The notes under the pieces are model-generated. The model did not search any database. It was not told the DNA's origin and saw only the letters and a list, made by a program, of their open reading frames with translations. A stretch of 64,000 nt of DNA from Vibrio diabolicus (GTDB lineage Bacteria; Pseudomonadota; Gammaproteobacteria; Enterobacterales; Vibrionaceae), in the NCBI GenBank assembly GCA_001048675.1, contig CCKK01000002.1, positions 868,001 through 932,000 of the forward strand. Reading direction: 5' to 3'. Numbering within the stretch: the first letter of the stretch is position 1; the number at the start of each line of letters is the position of its first letter. Positions 37,559-47,180 of this stretch are shown here, in pieces. The translations under genes were made by a program, and so were the position numbers.

Positions 37559-39127
37559 ATGAGACGTCAGAAACAGAATGAAATCTCTTGTTGGGTACTA
37601 GGGTTGATTATCTTATTACTAAGTTACGTCCCTTCAGCACCAGCAAAAATGGAACTAACGCCCTCCGATCAAACCGTTGCGCGTTTCCTCTATCAAAGCA
37701 CTTTTGGGCCAACACCAACATTAATTGATGAGGTAGAAGAAGTCGGGATGGAAAGTTGGATATCTCAACAAATCTACCTTCCTGCCACCTTTCATCAACC
37801 GCTCTATCGGACACCTTTTTCCAAAGGCGCACAATCCAATCGAGAAAACGCTTGGTATCAAATTGTTATTACTGCTGATGATCAACTCAGACAACGCATG
37901 GCGTATGCATTAAGCCAGATCTTAGTGGTCTCTCGCTATGGCGGTGTCCTTTCCAGTAAGCCCACTGGTCTAGTCGACTACTATGATGTATTGATTGCTA
38001 ACGCTTTTGGCAACTACCGAGATTTATTATATGACGTTTCCATTCATCCTGTTATGGGCAGCTATTTGTCCATGCTCGGTAGCGCAAAAGAGAACAACAC
38101 GACGGGTGCATTACCTGATGAGAACTTCGCTCGAGAGTTGATGCAGTTGTTCACCCTAGGCTTGTATGAACTGAATATCGATGGCAGTAAAAAGCTTGAT
38201 CGTACAACGGGTAAGCCTATCCCCACATATACCCAAACGGATATTCAAGAGCTCGCTCGAGCATTAACTGGGTGGAAAAATGCCGATTTAGCGTTTGTCG
38301 AACCGATGCGAGTCATCAGCCACCGACACGATGATGGCGAGAAACGATTGCTTGGTAACACAATTCCTGCTGGTTTAACTGCGCAAGAAGAGCTTTCAAA
38401 AGTGATCGATATTTTGATGTCTCATCCAAACATGGCGCCGTTTGTTTCTAAGCTACTTATCCAACGTTTTGTAACTTCGAATCCAAGTCCGGAGTACATC
38501 GCACGTGTTGCTTCGGTATTCAATAACAATGGCGAAGGAGAAAAAGGAGATTTAAACGCGGTCATTCATGCCATCTTGCTCGATTCTGAGGCTCTAGGCA
38601 TGACAGATACCCCGCCAATAAAAGTGAAAGAGCCAATACTGGTCCTAACTAATTTTCATCGAGCAGCGGGTTTTACAATCAAATCTACACGTTACGAAGA
38701 CGCTACTACGATGATGAATATCGCCAATCAAGGACCTCTTCGTTCTCCTTCCGTATTTAATTTTTACTCTCCTGACTACCAACCATCTAACGAGTTTACG
38801 GAGTCTGGTATTAGCTCTCCGGAGTATGAGCTACTGAACTGGTCCGTTTATACCGATTTGGTCAACTATATGTTGACCAGCTCTCGCAGAGGCGGCGGTG
38901 ATTCCTACACACTCGATCTCGGCGAGTTCTATCTTCTTTTGGATGATCACGATGCCTTAGTCGAGCTGGTTAACGAACGCTTCTTTGCTGGAACGGCCTC
39001 GGCGGAATTAAAAAAACTCATGCTCACCGTTTTAGATGAATATCGTGAGGACTATGTGCCAACAACAAAGCTCGCCTTGGTGATTTTTACCGCCATTTCC
39101 GGCGATGAATTCTATATTCAGGATTAG
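37559..39127 (+). CDS. DUF1800-domain secreted protein
   Basis: 522 residues with an N-terminal hydrophobic signal (WVLGLIILLLSYVPSAPA). The body is a DUF1800 domain: ARFLYQSTFGPTPTLIDEV, RQRMAYALSQILVVSRYG, LPDENFARELMQLFTLGLYELN, ELARALTGWK and SPSVFNFYSPDYQP. DUF1800 proteins are nearly always encoded with a DUF1501 partner, as here with a 9-base gap. Function is not established; proposed roles are in surface or exported protein assembly. An ATG at 37559 is used. Confidence 0.92.
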   Translation: MRRQKQNEISCWVLGLIILLLSYVPSAPAKMELTPSDQTVARFLYQSTFGPTPTLIDEVEEVGMESWISQQIYLPATFHQPLYRTPFSKGAQSNRENAWYQIVITADDQLRQRMAYALSQILVVSRYGGVLSSKPTGLVDYYDVLIANAFGNYRDLLYDVSIHPVMGSYLSMLGSAKENNTTGALPDENFARELMQLFTLGLYELNIDGSKKLDRTTGKPIPTYTQTDIQELARALTGWKNADLAFVEPMRVISHRHDDGEKRLLGNTIPAGLTAQEELSKVIDILMSHPNMAPFVSKLLIQRFVTSNPSPEYIARVASVFNNNGEGEKGDLNAVIHAILLDSEALGMTDTPPIKVKEPILVLTNFHRAAGFTIKSTRYEDATTMMNIANQGPLRSPSVFNFYSPDYQPSNEFTESGISSPEYELLNWSVYTDLVNYMLTSSRRGGGDSYTLDLGEFYLLLDDHDALVELVNERFFAGTASAELKKLMLTVLDEYREDYVPTTKLALVIFTAISGDEFYIQD

Positions 39128-39136
39128 GAGTGGATT

Positions 39137-40462
39137 ATGGATATTTCACGACGACATTTTATAAAAAGCACTGCATCGATGGGCGCTTTAGCTTCGCTTG
39201 GTCTACCGGGTTATTCTCTCGCGGCGCCATCTAATGACTTTCGAGCATTAATATGTGTCTATTTAGCAGGTGGAAACGATGCGTTCAACACTGTACTGCC
39301 GTTGTCTGACGCGCACTATAACCAATATGCCAAAGTCAGAGGGGCTCTTTCTGTCGCCAAAGACGACATACTCCCTATCAATTTGCGTACCGCCGATAGC
39401 TCGGATAATCTGGTAGAACTTGGCTTACACCCCAAACTAAAGGCGCTGTCTTCAATTTTCGAACAAGGAGATGCCAATATCGTGCTCAATAGCGGTATTC
39501 TCAACCATCCCGTTACAAAACAAGCGATTGAGCTAGGTGAAGCGTCACTTCCCGAGCAACTGTTTTCCCACAATTCACAAACAGACGCTTGGTTACTTGG
39601 TGGTATGCAAGAATCTAGCAATTTGGGTTGGGCGGGCAGAATGTTGGACGTATTAACTTCTGAATCAGAAATAACCCCGCTATACAGTGTGCACGGGAAC
39701 TCGCTTTGGTTACGCGCGATGGAACACCGCCAAACCGTGCTGAAAAAAGACCGTGCGGTTCAGCTTACCGCGATTGATAACCCCCTATACAAGGGGATCT
39801 ATGATCAACTGCTTTCTCATCAAACAGAGAATCCGTTTAGTGGTCACTTTAATTTGATGGTTGATGAATCGATGATGATGAGCCGCGTGCTAAGCGAGCA
39901 ACTCAATCATATCGATGACGCGCCGCTGTTCACCTCATCAACACTCGGCAAGCAGATGCAAACCGTCTATAAATTGATCGCAAGCCAAGATGTGTTAAAG
40001 CAACAACGACAAGTCTTCTTCGTTAAACACTCTGGCTACGACCTACACGATTCTCAATTAGTTCGACACCCCGTACTACTCGAAGATCTAGCAACTAACC
40101 TCTTAGCAATGTATCGTGCGATTGCGCGGTTGGGGCTAAACAAGCAAGTCACTTCTTTTACAATGTCTGACTTTGGTCGACGGATGACAAGCAACGGTAA
40201 CGGCACCGATCACGGCTGGGGTGGTCATCAACTATTGATTGGGGGCGCGGTGAATGGTCAGCGACCTATCGGTACATGGCCTGAACTAGTATTGGGTGGA
40301 AACGATGACTATTCTCAAGGTCGACTCATACCCCAAATTGCAGCTGATCAAGTGGGCTCAACCCTCGCGCAATGGATGGGCGTGAGTGATAACGCGGCAC
40401 TGGAATACGTGTTCCCGAATATCCGCAATTTTGCTAGCTCAAACCTTGGTTTTATGGCTTAA
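39137..40462 (+). CDS. DUF1501-domain protein with Tat signal
   Basis: 441 residues. The N-terminus carries a twin-arginine motif, SRRHFIK at residues 4-10, then a hydrophobic stretch ending in SLAAP, so it is exported folded, possibly with a metal or cofactor. Alkaline-phosphatase-superfamily-like DUF1501 features are seen: LICVYLAGGNDAFNTVLPL near the start and TMSDFGRRMTSNGNGTDHGWGG near the end (metal-ligand-like Asp/His). AGGAG precedes the ATG. It is the expected partner of the DUF1800 protein; activity is unproven. Confidence 0.92.
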   Translation: MDISRRHFIKSTASMGALASLGLPGYSLAAPSNDFRALICVYLAGGNDAFNTVLPLSDAHYNQYAKVRGALSVAKDDILPINLRTADSSDNLVELGLHPKLKALSSIFEQGDANIVLNSGILNHPVTKQAIELGEASLPEQLFSHNSQTDAWLLGGMQESSNLGWAGRMLDVLTSESEITPLYSVHGNSLWLRAMEHRQTVLKKDRAVQLTAIDNPLYKGIYDQLLSHQTENPFSGHFNLMVDESMMMSRVLSEQLNHIDDAPLFTSSTLGKQMQTVYKLIASQDVLKQQRQVFFVKHSGYDLHDSQLVRHPVLLEDLATNLLAMYRAIARLGLNKQVTSFTMSDFGRRMTSNGNGTDHGWGGHQLLIGGAVNGQRPIGTWPELVLGGNDDYSQGRLIPQIAADQVGSTLAQWMGVSDNAALEYVFPNIRNFASSNLGFMA

Positions 40463-40496
40463 GCTGCTTTAATGAGCTCTTAATTAACGTGTCATG

Positions 40497-40523
40497 AAAA
40501 AGGGAGCATTTACGCTCCCTTTT
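40497..40523. terminator. Bidirectional terminator
   Basis: AAAAGGGAGC / GCTCCCTTTT with a short ATTTAC loop between the DUF1501 gene (+) and the convergent fabH paralogue (-). Confidence 0.88.
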
Positions 40524-40548
40524 CAATATCATTTCCGCTGAGTGTCCG

Positions 40549-41643
40549 TTACGCTTCGTCGCGACGGCGCTCGTTACACAGCTTAATGGCACGCTCAAGC
40601 AATTCTAGCGCGGATTGCTCACATTCAGGCAGAGCCGCATCACTTTCACCAATTGGCGTTACGCGGTCACCCCATTTCAATACTGCCGCACCCCATGTCA
40701 AACCTGCACCAAATGCAGCAAGAAGCATGTTATCACCTGGGTTAACTCGGCCTTGCTCTACCGCTTCACATAATGCAATTGGCACCGTCGCTGCAGAAGT
40801 ATTGCCGTAGTTTTGGATGTTCACAAACGCTTTGTCGTGTGGGATCCCAGATAGGTCACATAGGGTTTGAATAATACGAATATTCGCTTGATGAGGAATA
40901 ACAACGTCGATTTGGTCGGTAGTTAACTGTGATGCTTTAAGCACGGTTTTCGCAGCTAGCCCCATGCCTTTTACCGCACGTTTGAAAATTTCTTGTCCTA
41001 CAAAGTTGAAATCCCAGTAACCGTTGTCTTCCGCAAAGCGATCCATACAAGTACCAAACTTTGGTACGGATAGAATATCGCGACCTTTAGCGTCACAACC
41101 GATTTGAGATTGCAGTAGACCCGTTTCTTTTTCTGTTCTTGATAACACAACGGCGCCCGCGCCATCACCAAATAGAACAGCGGTATCTCGCATGGCCCAA
41201 TCGATGTAGAAAGACAATCTTTCCGCGCCAATAATGATCGCGTTGCGATAGTTACCTGATTGAATCAAACGTGTGCCCGTTTCAAGGCCGTAGACAAATC
41301 CCGTACATGCGGCATTTAAATCAAAGGCCGCCGCAGAGCGAATGCCCAAGTTCTGCTGTATTTTAGATGCGATGTTTGGAATAAGTGAATCCGGAGAACA
41401 AGTCGCCACAATGATTAAATCAACGTCGCTGGCGTCAACGCCCGCGCGCGCCAATGCGTGTTTGGCAGCAACGGTTGCCATGTCTGAAGTATTTACATGG
41501 CTAATACGGCGGTTTTCGATACCGGTACGGGTACGAATCCACTCATCTGAAGTATCAAGGAAAGTGCTAAGATCATCGTTAGAGAGCACGGCAGGAGGAA
41601 CACATTTCCCCCAACCTGTAATTTCAGCGTAGTAATTTGTCAT
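40549..41643 (-). CDS. 3-oxoacyl-ACP synthase III family protein (FabH paralogue)
   Basis: 364 residues, longer than a typical ~317-residue FabH because of a C-terminal tail rich in Glu/Arg. The Claisen-condensing triad is present: Cys113 in [11 protein letters not shown], His in [10 protein letters not shown] and Asn in [11 protein letters not shown]. Also [10 protein letters not shown] near residue 39-48. KAS III starts fatty acid synthesis from acetyl-CoA and malonyl-ACP; being alone and not in a fab cluster, this is probably a second FabH (FabH2-like) rather than the housekeeping copy. Divergent from trxC. Confidence 0.9.
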   Translation of the reverse strand: MTNYYAEITGWGKCVPPAVLSNDDLSTFLDTSDEWIRTRTGIENRRISHVNTSDMATVAAKHALARAGVDASDVDLIIVATCSPDSLIPNIASKIQQNLGIRSAAAFDLNAACTGFVYGLETGTRLIQSGNYRNAIIIGAERLSFYIDWAMRDTAVLFGDGAGAVVLSRTEKETGLLQSQIGCDAKGRDILSVPKFGTCMDRFAEDNGYWDFNFVGQEIFKRAVKGMGLAAKTVLKASQLTTDQIDVVIPHQANIRIIQTLCDLSGIPHDKAFVNIQNYGNTSAATVPIALCEAVEQGRVNPGDNMLLAAFGAGLTWGAAVLKWGDRVTPIGESDAALPECEQSALELLERAIKLCNERRRDEA

Positions 41644-41805
41644 CGCAGACCTATTTATTGTTGTATTTTAATTAAATTTCTTAGAACCTTAGGCTCAAAT
41701 ACAAACCTGCTCTGCGTTATCTCGGCAGGTTAAAAAATAAGTATACAAATAATGAGGCTGACTGGTAAGTCATGTTTTCATCAATACGTAATAAAGGAAG
41801 AAGTC

Positions 41806-42240
41806 ATGTCATCGTTTAAAACTCGCTGCCCTTCATGCGGCGGTCTGAATCGTGTCCCTAATGAGCGTGTTGCAGAGTCTGCAACTTGCGGTAAATGTAA
41901 AAGTGCACTTTTTGATGGCGCGCCTATCGAAGGAACGCAAGATAACTTTTCTGCCCTATTACAAAGTGATACGCCTGTTGTCGTCGACTTTTGGGCCCCT
42001 TGGTGTAATCCGTGCGTCGGTTTTGCCCCTGTTTTCTCGGATGTCGCTCATGAACAAGCAGGAACGGCTCGTTTTGTAAAGATTGATACAGAAGCACAAC
42101 AAGCGCTCGCTGCACAATTTGGCATTCGAAGCATTCCTACCATCATGGTTTTCAAGAACGGTCAACGCGTTGATATGATCAATGGTGCGCTACCGAAAAG
42201 TCAGTTTGATCAATGGTTAAATCAAGCACTTAATAAGTAA
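41806..42240 (+). CDS. trxC: Thioredoxin 2 (TrxC) with a CNPC active site
   Basis: 144 residues from the ATG at 41806, preceded by AAGGAAG. Thioredoxin 2 is marked by its N-terminal zinc domain, seen here as RCPSCGG and TCGKCKS, followed by a thioredoxin fold. The redox motif reads WAPWCNPCVGF, so the usual Gly of WCGPC is Asn; the codons TGT AAT CCG TGC are clear. The cis-Pro region RSIPTIMVF is normal. TrxC is a cytoplasmic disulfide reductase, often OxyR-induced. The dipeptide change should alter redox potential; see findings. Confidence 0.93.
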   Translation: MSSFKTRCPSCGGLNRVPNERVAESATCGKCKSALFDGAPIEGTQDNFSALLQSDTPVVVDFWAPWCNPCVGFAPVFSDVAHEQAGTARFVKIDTEAQQALAAQFGIRSIPTIMVFKNGQRVDMINGALPKSQFDQWLNQALNK

Positions 42241-42246
42241 TTCTCC

Positions 42247-42277
42247 ACGCCAACCTCACTGGTAGGTTGGCGTTTTT
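42247..42277 (+). terminator. Terminator of trxC
   Basis: ACGCCAACCT / AGGTTGGCGT, a 10-bp stem with a 7-base loop followed by TTTT, just after the stop. Confidence 0.92.
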
Positions 42278-42416
42278 ATGCAACTTATCGACCTATCTAT
42301 TTAACAAATATTATTTGTCGAAACGACTTAAATTAATCATTTTACTTGCCTAACTATTAGCCTCATATTCGCGCCGAATAACCCATAGATTTCATTTAAC
42401 TTATAGGCGCAAAACA

Positions 42417-43577
42417 GTGGAAAACACAGTCGTTCCTGCAGCATCACCACGAGTTACAGTTCCAGTCGTCGCACTGTCTCTTTATGCGGTGGCTTCGGGC
42501 TATTTAATGAGCTTGATCCCTCTCATGCTCGGTGAATACAACATCTCAGCAGATTATGCGAGTTGGTTGGCGAGTGTTTTTTATGGCGGCTTATTGGTCG
42601 GCGCGATGTTTATTGAACGTGTCGTGCGTCAAGTGGGTCACCGTAAAGCGTTTATTGGCTGCTTAGCGGCATTCTCGCTAACGATTGTCACGCTACCCGT
42701 TTTTGCTAATGGGTTAGTGTGGCTTGCTGCTCGTTTTATCGCAGGTATTGCCGTTGCGGGCGTTTTTGTCATTGTTGAATCTTGGCTAATGTCTGGCGAC
42801 GAAGCATCACGTGCAAAACGTTTGAGCTTGTACATGCTATCGCTTTATGGCGGTTCTGCATTAGGCCAATTTGGCATTGGTGTACTTGGCGTAAGTGGCG
42901 GTGTTCCGTTCATTGCAATCACAACGCTGATCCTAATGGCGATGTTGGTGCTGATGTTTATTGAATGTGAACAACCAAACAGCCATGAATCAACCGCTTT
43001 GTCATTTAAGCAAATTACCAAGCTAAACCATGCTGCAATTATTGGTTGTGTTGTATCAGGTTTAACCTTAGGCGCGATATACGGATTAATGCCTGTTGAG
43101 CTCACTAACCGTAAAATCAACCATCAAGACATTGGTACATTGATGGCATTAGTGATCCTAGGTGGCATGTTGGTTCAACCAATGGTGACCACATTGAACA
43201 AATACATGAGCCGCACAGTGCTAATGGCGTTCTTCTGTATTTTGGGTATTTTTTCGATCGGTTTGACCTTTATTTCATCGTCAGCCGTGGTATTAGCTGC
43301 TGCTTTATTCTTTTTAGGTGCAGCTACTTTTGCCTTGTACCCAATTGCGATCAACTTAGGTTGTGAAGGACTTGATGAGCGCTTTATTGTCTCTGCTACA
43401 CAAGTCATGCTGTTCAGCTACAGCATTGGCTCTGTTGCTGGCCCGGTTGTGGCTGATAAATTTATGGGCCAAGAACATGGCTTACTAGGCTACTTGTTTG
43501 CCGCTTTAGTTGCGACTGGCGTATACATGCTACTTGCAGCGAGCAAAACTAAGCAGCGTATGGCCGCTGGCCTCTAA
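42417..43577 (+). CDS. MFS transporter (YcaD-like)
   Basis: 386 residues, 12 hydrophobic helices, starting at a GTG with AGGCG upstream. It shows the TM1 opening VALSLYAVASGYLMSLIPLML and the MFS cytoplasmic loop after TM2 (ERVVRQVGHRKAF). Length and pattern are like the YcaD/UMF-type exporters of unknown substrate. No linked gene hints at the cargo. A strong bidirectional terminator follows. Confidence 0.88.
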   Translation: MENTVVPAASPRVTVPVVALSLYAVASGYLMSLIPLMLGEYNISADYASWLASVFYGGLLVGAMFIERVVRQVGHRKAFIGCLAAFSLTIVTLPVFANGLVWLAARFIAGIAVAGVFVIVESWLMSGDEASRAKRLSLYMLSLYGGSALGQFGIGVLGVSGGVPFIAITTLILMAMLVLMFIECEQPNSHESTALSFKQITKLNHAAIIGCVVSGLTLGAIYGLMPVELTNRKINHQDIGTLMALVILGGMLVQPMVTTLNKYMSRTVLMAFFCILGIFSIGLTFISSSAVVLAAALFFLGAATFALYPIAINLGCEGLDERFIVSATQVMLFSYSIGSVAGPVVADKFMGQEHGLLGYLFAALVATGVYMLLAASKTKQRMAAGL

Positions 43578-43598
43578 TCACGCAACTTCTACTCAACG

Positions 43599-43626
43599 AA
43601 AACGAGGGCATGTCGCCCTCGTTTTT
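43599..43626. terminator. Bidirectional terminator
   Basis: AAAACGAGGGC / GCCCTCGTTTT(TT) stem with an ATGTC loop; its right flank touches the stop codon of the convergent minus-strand gene. Confidence 0.92.
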
Positions 43627-44015
43627 TATTCTTCGCGTTTTTGTTTAGATAAACGTTTGTGACGGTTTGACGCGTTCGCTGCAGGTTTTTCCGGTACCGT
43701 GCGCTTTTCATGAAGTAAATGACGAACCGCCAAGATGGGATGTTTCAGTAGCATTCTGGGGCCAGAGTAACGCATCACCAAACGCATTTGCTCTTTCGGG
43801 TCCGGTTTATAACAGTGAATCGGACACTTGTTACACGTAGGTTTATTCTCTCCATAAGGACAGCGGTCAAGACGAACTTCTGCGTATTCAAGCAGCTCAC
43901 GACATTCTGAGCACAAGTCACTTTTTGTTCCATGGTGATCGTGACAGTAAACCTCTACCATGGCTTTTACCGTCTTAAATTCAGTGGCGAGCTTGCCAAG
44001 TAAAATATCGCTCAT
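43626..44015 (-). CDS. 'Nitrous oxide-stimulated promoter' family Cys-rich protein
   Basis: 129 residues. The Cys pattern is distinctive: EVYCHDHHG, DLCSECRELLEYAE, DRCPYGENKPTCNKCPIHCYKPDPKEQMR, which looks like an Fe-S or zinc site and matches the small family named for a nitrous-oxide-stimulated promoter gene. It ends in a basic tail (NRHKRLSKQKREE). It follows the acetyltransferase gene by 13 bases, so the two are likely cotranscribed. No activity is established. Confidence 0.85.
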   Translation of the reverse strand: MSDILLGKLATEFKTVKAMVEVYCHDHHGTKSDLCSECRELLEYAEVRLDRCPYGENKPTCNKCPIHCYKPDPKEQMRLVMRYSGPRMLLKHPILAVRHLLHEKRTVPEKPAANASNRHKRLSKQKREE

Positions 44016-44028
44016 GAGCTTCCAAAAA

Positions 44029-44538
44029 TCACAACGTCATTGTGTAAAGTTCTAACGTTCGACCATTATCGTATTGCTGCTCAACTCGTTCAAACTCAAA
44101 GCCCAGTTTTTTGAGCAAACTTATACTACGAATATTGTCATTGTTGGTGATGGCAGCCAACTTATCGAGTTTCATTTCCCCTCGAGCATATTCCAGGACC
44201 GCGGTTGCCGATTCGACTCCGTAGCCGCAACCATAAGCAGAAGGTAAAAAACCATACCCGAGATCGTAGTGTTGCAATGTGTCACGCTTAACTAGCCCAC
44301 AAATACCGATCGGCTGTCCATCGTCCTTTTTCTCTACTACGAGTAAACTCACGCCTTTAACTTTTTGCATGCGTAGCATGTTTTCTTTTATATAACGCGC
44401 CGCTTCATATTCAGTACGAATTTGTTTATCTCCGACAAAACGGTAAAAGTCTGGTTGGTTATAAAGTTCTAATATGAATGGTGCATCATCTACACTCACA
44501 AGACGTAGTATCAAACGTTCAGTGATCAGTGTTTTCAT
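44029..44538 (-). CDS. GNAT-family N-acetyltransferase (RimJ/RimL-like)
   Basis: 169 residues from the ATG at 44538, chosen for GGAG five bases upstream. The GNAT fold is shown by LITERLILRLVSVDDAPF, the acetyl-CoA region GYGFLPSAYGCGYGVESATAVLEYA, and ITNNDNIRSISLLKKLGFEFERV typical of the RimJ/RimL branch that acetylates protein N-termini or small amines. The substrate is unknown. Confidence 0.9.
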   Translation of the reverse strand: MKTLITERLILRLVSVDDAPFILELYNQPDFYRFVGDKQIRTEYEAARYIKENMLRMQKVKGVSLLVVEKKDDGQPIGICGLVKRDTLQHYDLGYGFLPSAYGCGYGVESATAVLEYARGEMKLDKLAAITNNDNIRSISLLKKLGFEFERVEQQYDNGRTLELYTMTL

Positions 44539-44674
44539 TTGGACTCCATTAAAACGCGAGAGATGATTGGACATAGAAACGTACTTGAATCTTGCGACCG
44601 ACGTAAGGGCTTATTTAGTTGTAACTTGATAAAAAAATAACTATCCTGCCCCGCTAAATTAAAGGACCACCACC

Positions 44675-44866
44675 ATGAACCGCAAGAAGAAAATCAATCA
44701 GATCTTAAAAGCGAAGCAGAAGAAGCACAACGCTAAGCTACATAAGAGCAATAAGCCGCGTTATATCTCCAAAGCTGAACGTGCAAAAATGGAAGCTGAA
44801 GAGCAAAACCAAGCCTCGGAAAGCACGGAAAATGTTGTAGACACAGTGCCGACAGATCAAGCCTAA
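44675..44866 (+). CDS. DUF2986 small basic protein
   Basis: 63 residues, very rich in Lys in the first 40 (MNRKKKINQILKAKQKKHNA) and acidic/Ser-Thr at the end. It fits the short vibrio/gammaproteobacterial DUF2986 family (Lys-rich, possibly nucleic-acid or ribosome associated; inference). AAAGGA precedes the ATG, and a compact terminator follows. Confidence 0.82.
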   Translation: MNRKKKINQILKAKQKKHNAKLHKSNKPRYISKAERAKMEAEEQNQASESTENVVDTVPTDQA

Positions 44867-44869
44867 AAG

Positions 44870-44894
44870 AAAAGCCGCTTTATGCGGCTTTTTT
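44870..44894. terminator. Bidirectional terminator
   Basis: AAAAGCCGC / GCGGCTTTT with a TTTAT loop and six Ts, between the DUF2986 gene and the convergent TonB receptor gene. Confidence 0.92.
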
Positions 44895-44919
44895 GTTTAT
44901 TGTACGGAGAGAATTGACT

Positions 44920-47091
44920 TTAATATTCAACACTGTAGTTCAGTGTGAATGTGCGACCTCTTCCTTTGTAGTCGTAAGCTGCTGCATCGTAGTGTGCCGC
45001 ATAAAGAATCTGCGCACGTTGACCCCAAGCGGTTGTGTAGTCTTCGTCAAATAGATTTTGAATACCAAAGCCTAACTGCCCAACAGGTAGTGTTACATTA
45101 CCCAGAAGATCAAACGTGGTGTAGCCCTCCAACTTATTGTTGGCGTCATCTTCGTAATCAAACATCGTCTGACTTTGTAGACGAATCGAGTACGAATCTT
45201 GGTAGTATGCAGCCCATGCATTAGCCTTAGACGTACTGGCTTTACCTGCGCTCAAATCTTCCCATTTACCATCGGTTTTCAGCTCAGAAACTACGTAGTG
45301 TCCTGATGCCCCTAACAGGATATCGCGGGTCACCCAGTAATTGATGTTTGCTTCTGCACCGTAAACACGCTGCTCGTCGTCAACATTCGTAATCAACAAC
45401 GTTTTTCTATCATACTTGATGGAGTTGTCTGAAAGCGAGTAATAGCCTGCCGCCTGAAGCGCAAGAGAGTTGGTATCAAGACGGTAACCGATCTCATAGC
45501 TGTCCGTTTTAATACCTGACATTTTTGAGTCAGACACATTAATGCTGTTGTTCAACGCATAATGACCGTTTGCATCCACAGCATCATAGCTGCCTTGACC
45601 ATAGTACTTCGCAGGGTCAGCAAGTTCGAAACCTTGAGAGAAGTTTGCCCAAAGTTGAGATTCATCATTAAGCTGATAAATGGTGCCCAAATTAAACAGA
45701 CTTACAGAGTAGTCGGTGCTGCCACCTGGTACCGCATCCGCTGACACCCCCTTACCCGAGGCAATCTTCTTTTGTACGCTATAGGCAACAAAGTCATCAA
45801 TCTTGTTGTCCATGTATTGATAGCGGTAGCCTGCTTGAACAGACCAATCTTGATTAATTTGATAGTCACCTTGAACAAACATTGCGTAAGACGTTACATC
45901 TACACCTGGGTAACGACCGACTTCGGCGTACGTTTTATTAATCAAGTTTCCAGAGTTGTTTGCAATGCTTGGATCGAATAGAGCTTGATTGCTCTCAAAA
46001 CGGTCTAAATACGCATCAACACCATAAACAAGGTTGAATGATTCCCAGTTTTTTGCCAGTGCCAAACGTCCAGCAAAAACCTCTGTCTTTTGCTGAGAAG
46101 CACCTTGGTAATAAGGAGTAAACGTTTGGTCTTCACTTCGGTAAGACAACTCGCCAATCAGTTGATGGCCGAATACGCTGTCGTGAGCGTAGTTCGCACT
46201 TAAGAGAACTCGCTCTGTACCGTGTTCACGATCGGAATCGAATCCCTCTCGTACATCAACAAATTTATTGTTAACAATGTACAAGCCGTATGGCGAATCT
46301 TGCTGGCTGTCATAGTATTGTGCGACAAGGTTTAACTTGCTGGCATCGGAGATTTGAATCTCTGTCGATCCCATCACATCAAGCGTCGAGTTGTATTGCA
46401 GAGAACCTTGGGAAATATCTGGCGTGACAATGTCGCCATTTGCGTCAAATGCACCTTGTGTCTCGGTGTACACAACCGAACCTCTAGCGGCAACTCGATC
46501 GTTACCACCGGAAATAGACTGCGCTAGTTTGTAATCAAAGTCATCGCTGCTGTTAAAACCTGTAGTGCCACTCACGTAGGATTCAAACGACAAGTCATCG
46601 GAGTAAGCTTTCTTGGTGATAATGTTGATAACACCACCTGTAGCGCCAGCCCCATAAATGGAGGTTGCACCAGATAGTACTTCAATTCGCTCGATGTTGA
46701 ATGGGTCAATTGCATCAAGCTGACGGCTAATTGGGCGAGAAGACTGCAGTGAGACTCCATCAATCATCACCAACATCGCTCTGCCACGCAGGTTCTGGCC
46801 GTAGTTAGTTCGACCACCCGTACCAACGTCTAGAGAAGGGATGGTTGCAGAAAGAATGTCACCAAGTGTCTTGCCCGCGCGATATTGCTGAGCAATTTCC
46901 TCTTGCCCTACAAACCAAACCGTTCCTGGAATATCAGAGATCGACTTCGGCATCACACTGCCCACGACCACCATTTGTTCATCACTTGGTGTTGATGTTT
47001 GTTGAAGTTCTTCCGCAGCTATTGAGCTAACTGCGTATCCACTGCTCATCGCAAGTACGATGAGATTAAGAGAAAACGTCCTTTTTATCAT
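44920..47091 (-). CDS. iutA: TonB-dependent siderophore receptor, IutA-like (aerobactin)
   Basis: 723 residues from the ATG at 47091, opening a signal peptide (MIKRTFSLNLIVLAMSSGYAVSSIAA). The TonB box is near DEQMVVVGS; the plug domain contains GGRTNYGQNLRGRAMLVMIDGV and SRQLDAIDPFNIERIEVLSGATSIYG, which closely follow the aerobactin receptor IutA. The barrel ends in an aromatic-containing strand (TFTLNYSVEY). The Fur-type box 37-51 bases upstream and the siderophore reductase gene in front support iron regulation. Vibrios are known to use aerobactin as a foreign siderophore. No aerobactin synthesis genes are present. Confidence 0.9.
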   Translation of the reverse strand: MIKRTFSLNLIVLAMSSGYAVSSIAAEELQQTSTPSDEQMVVVGSVMPKSISDIPGTVWFVGQEEIAQQYRAGKTLGDILSATIPSLDVGTGGRTNYGQNLRGRAMLVMIDGVSLQSSRPISRQLDAIDPFNIERIEVLSGATSIYGAGATGGVINIITKKAYSDDLSFESYVSGTTGFNSSDDFDYKLAQSISGGNDRVAARGSVVYTETQGAFDANGDIVTPDISQGSLQYNSTLDVMGSTEIQISDASKLNLVAQYYDSQQDSPYGLYIVNNKFVDVREGFDSDREHGTERVLLSANYAHDSVFGHQLIGELSYRSEDQTFTPYYQGASQQKTEVFAGRLALAKNWESFNLVYGVDAYLDRFESNQALFDPSIANNSGNLINKTYAEVGRYPGVDVTSYAMFVQGDYQINQDWSVQAGYRYQYMDNKIDDFVAYSVQKKIASGKGVSADAVPGGSTDYSVSLFNLGTIYQLNDESQLWANFSQGFELADPAKYYGQGSYDAVDANGHYALNNSINVSDSKMSGIKTDSYEIGYRLDTNSLALQAAGYYSLSDNSIKYDRKTLLITNVDDEQRVYGAEANINYWVTRDILLGASGHYVVSELKTDGKWEDLSAGKASTSKANAWAAYYQDSYSIRLQSQTMFDYEDDANNKLEGYTTFDLLGNVTLPVGQLGFGIQNLFDEDYTTAWGQRAQILYAAHYDAAAYDYKGRGRTFTLNYSVEY

Positions 47092-47127
47092 TGTATTTAT
47101 CTTTTTGTTGTCAACAAGAGCATGCAA

Positions 47128-47142
47128 TGATACTTATTCTCA
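47128..47142. promoter_or_regulatory. Fur box upstream of the IutA-like gene
   Basis: TGATACT-T-ATTCTCA matches the 7-1-7 Fur core TGATAAT-N-ATTATCA at 12 of 14 positions and lies 37-51 bases before the ATG. Iron-replete repression is expected. Confidence 0.8.
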
Positions 47143-47180
47143 CTCTCAAATCGAGCACTGTTACATAAGTTAAACAAATG

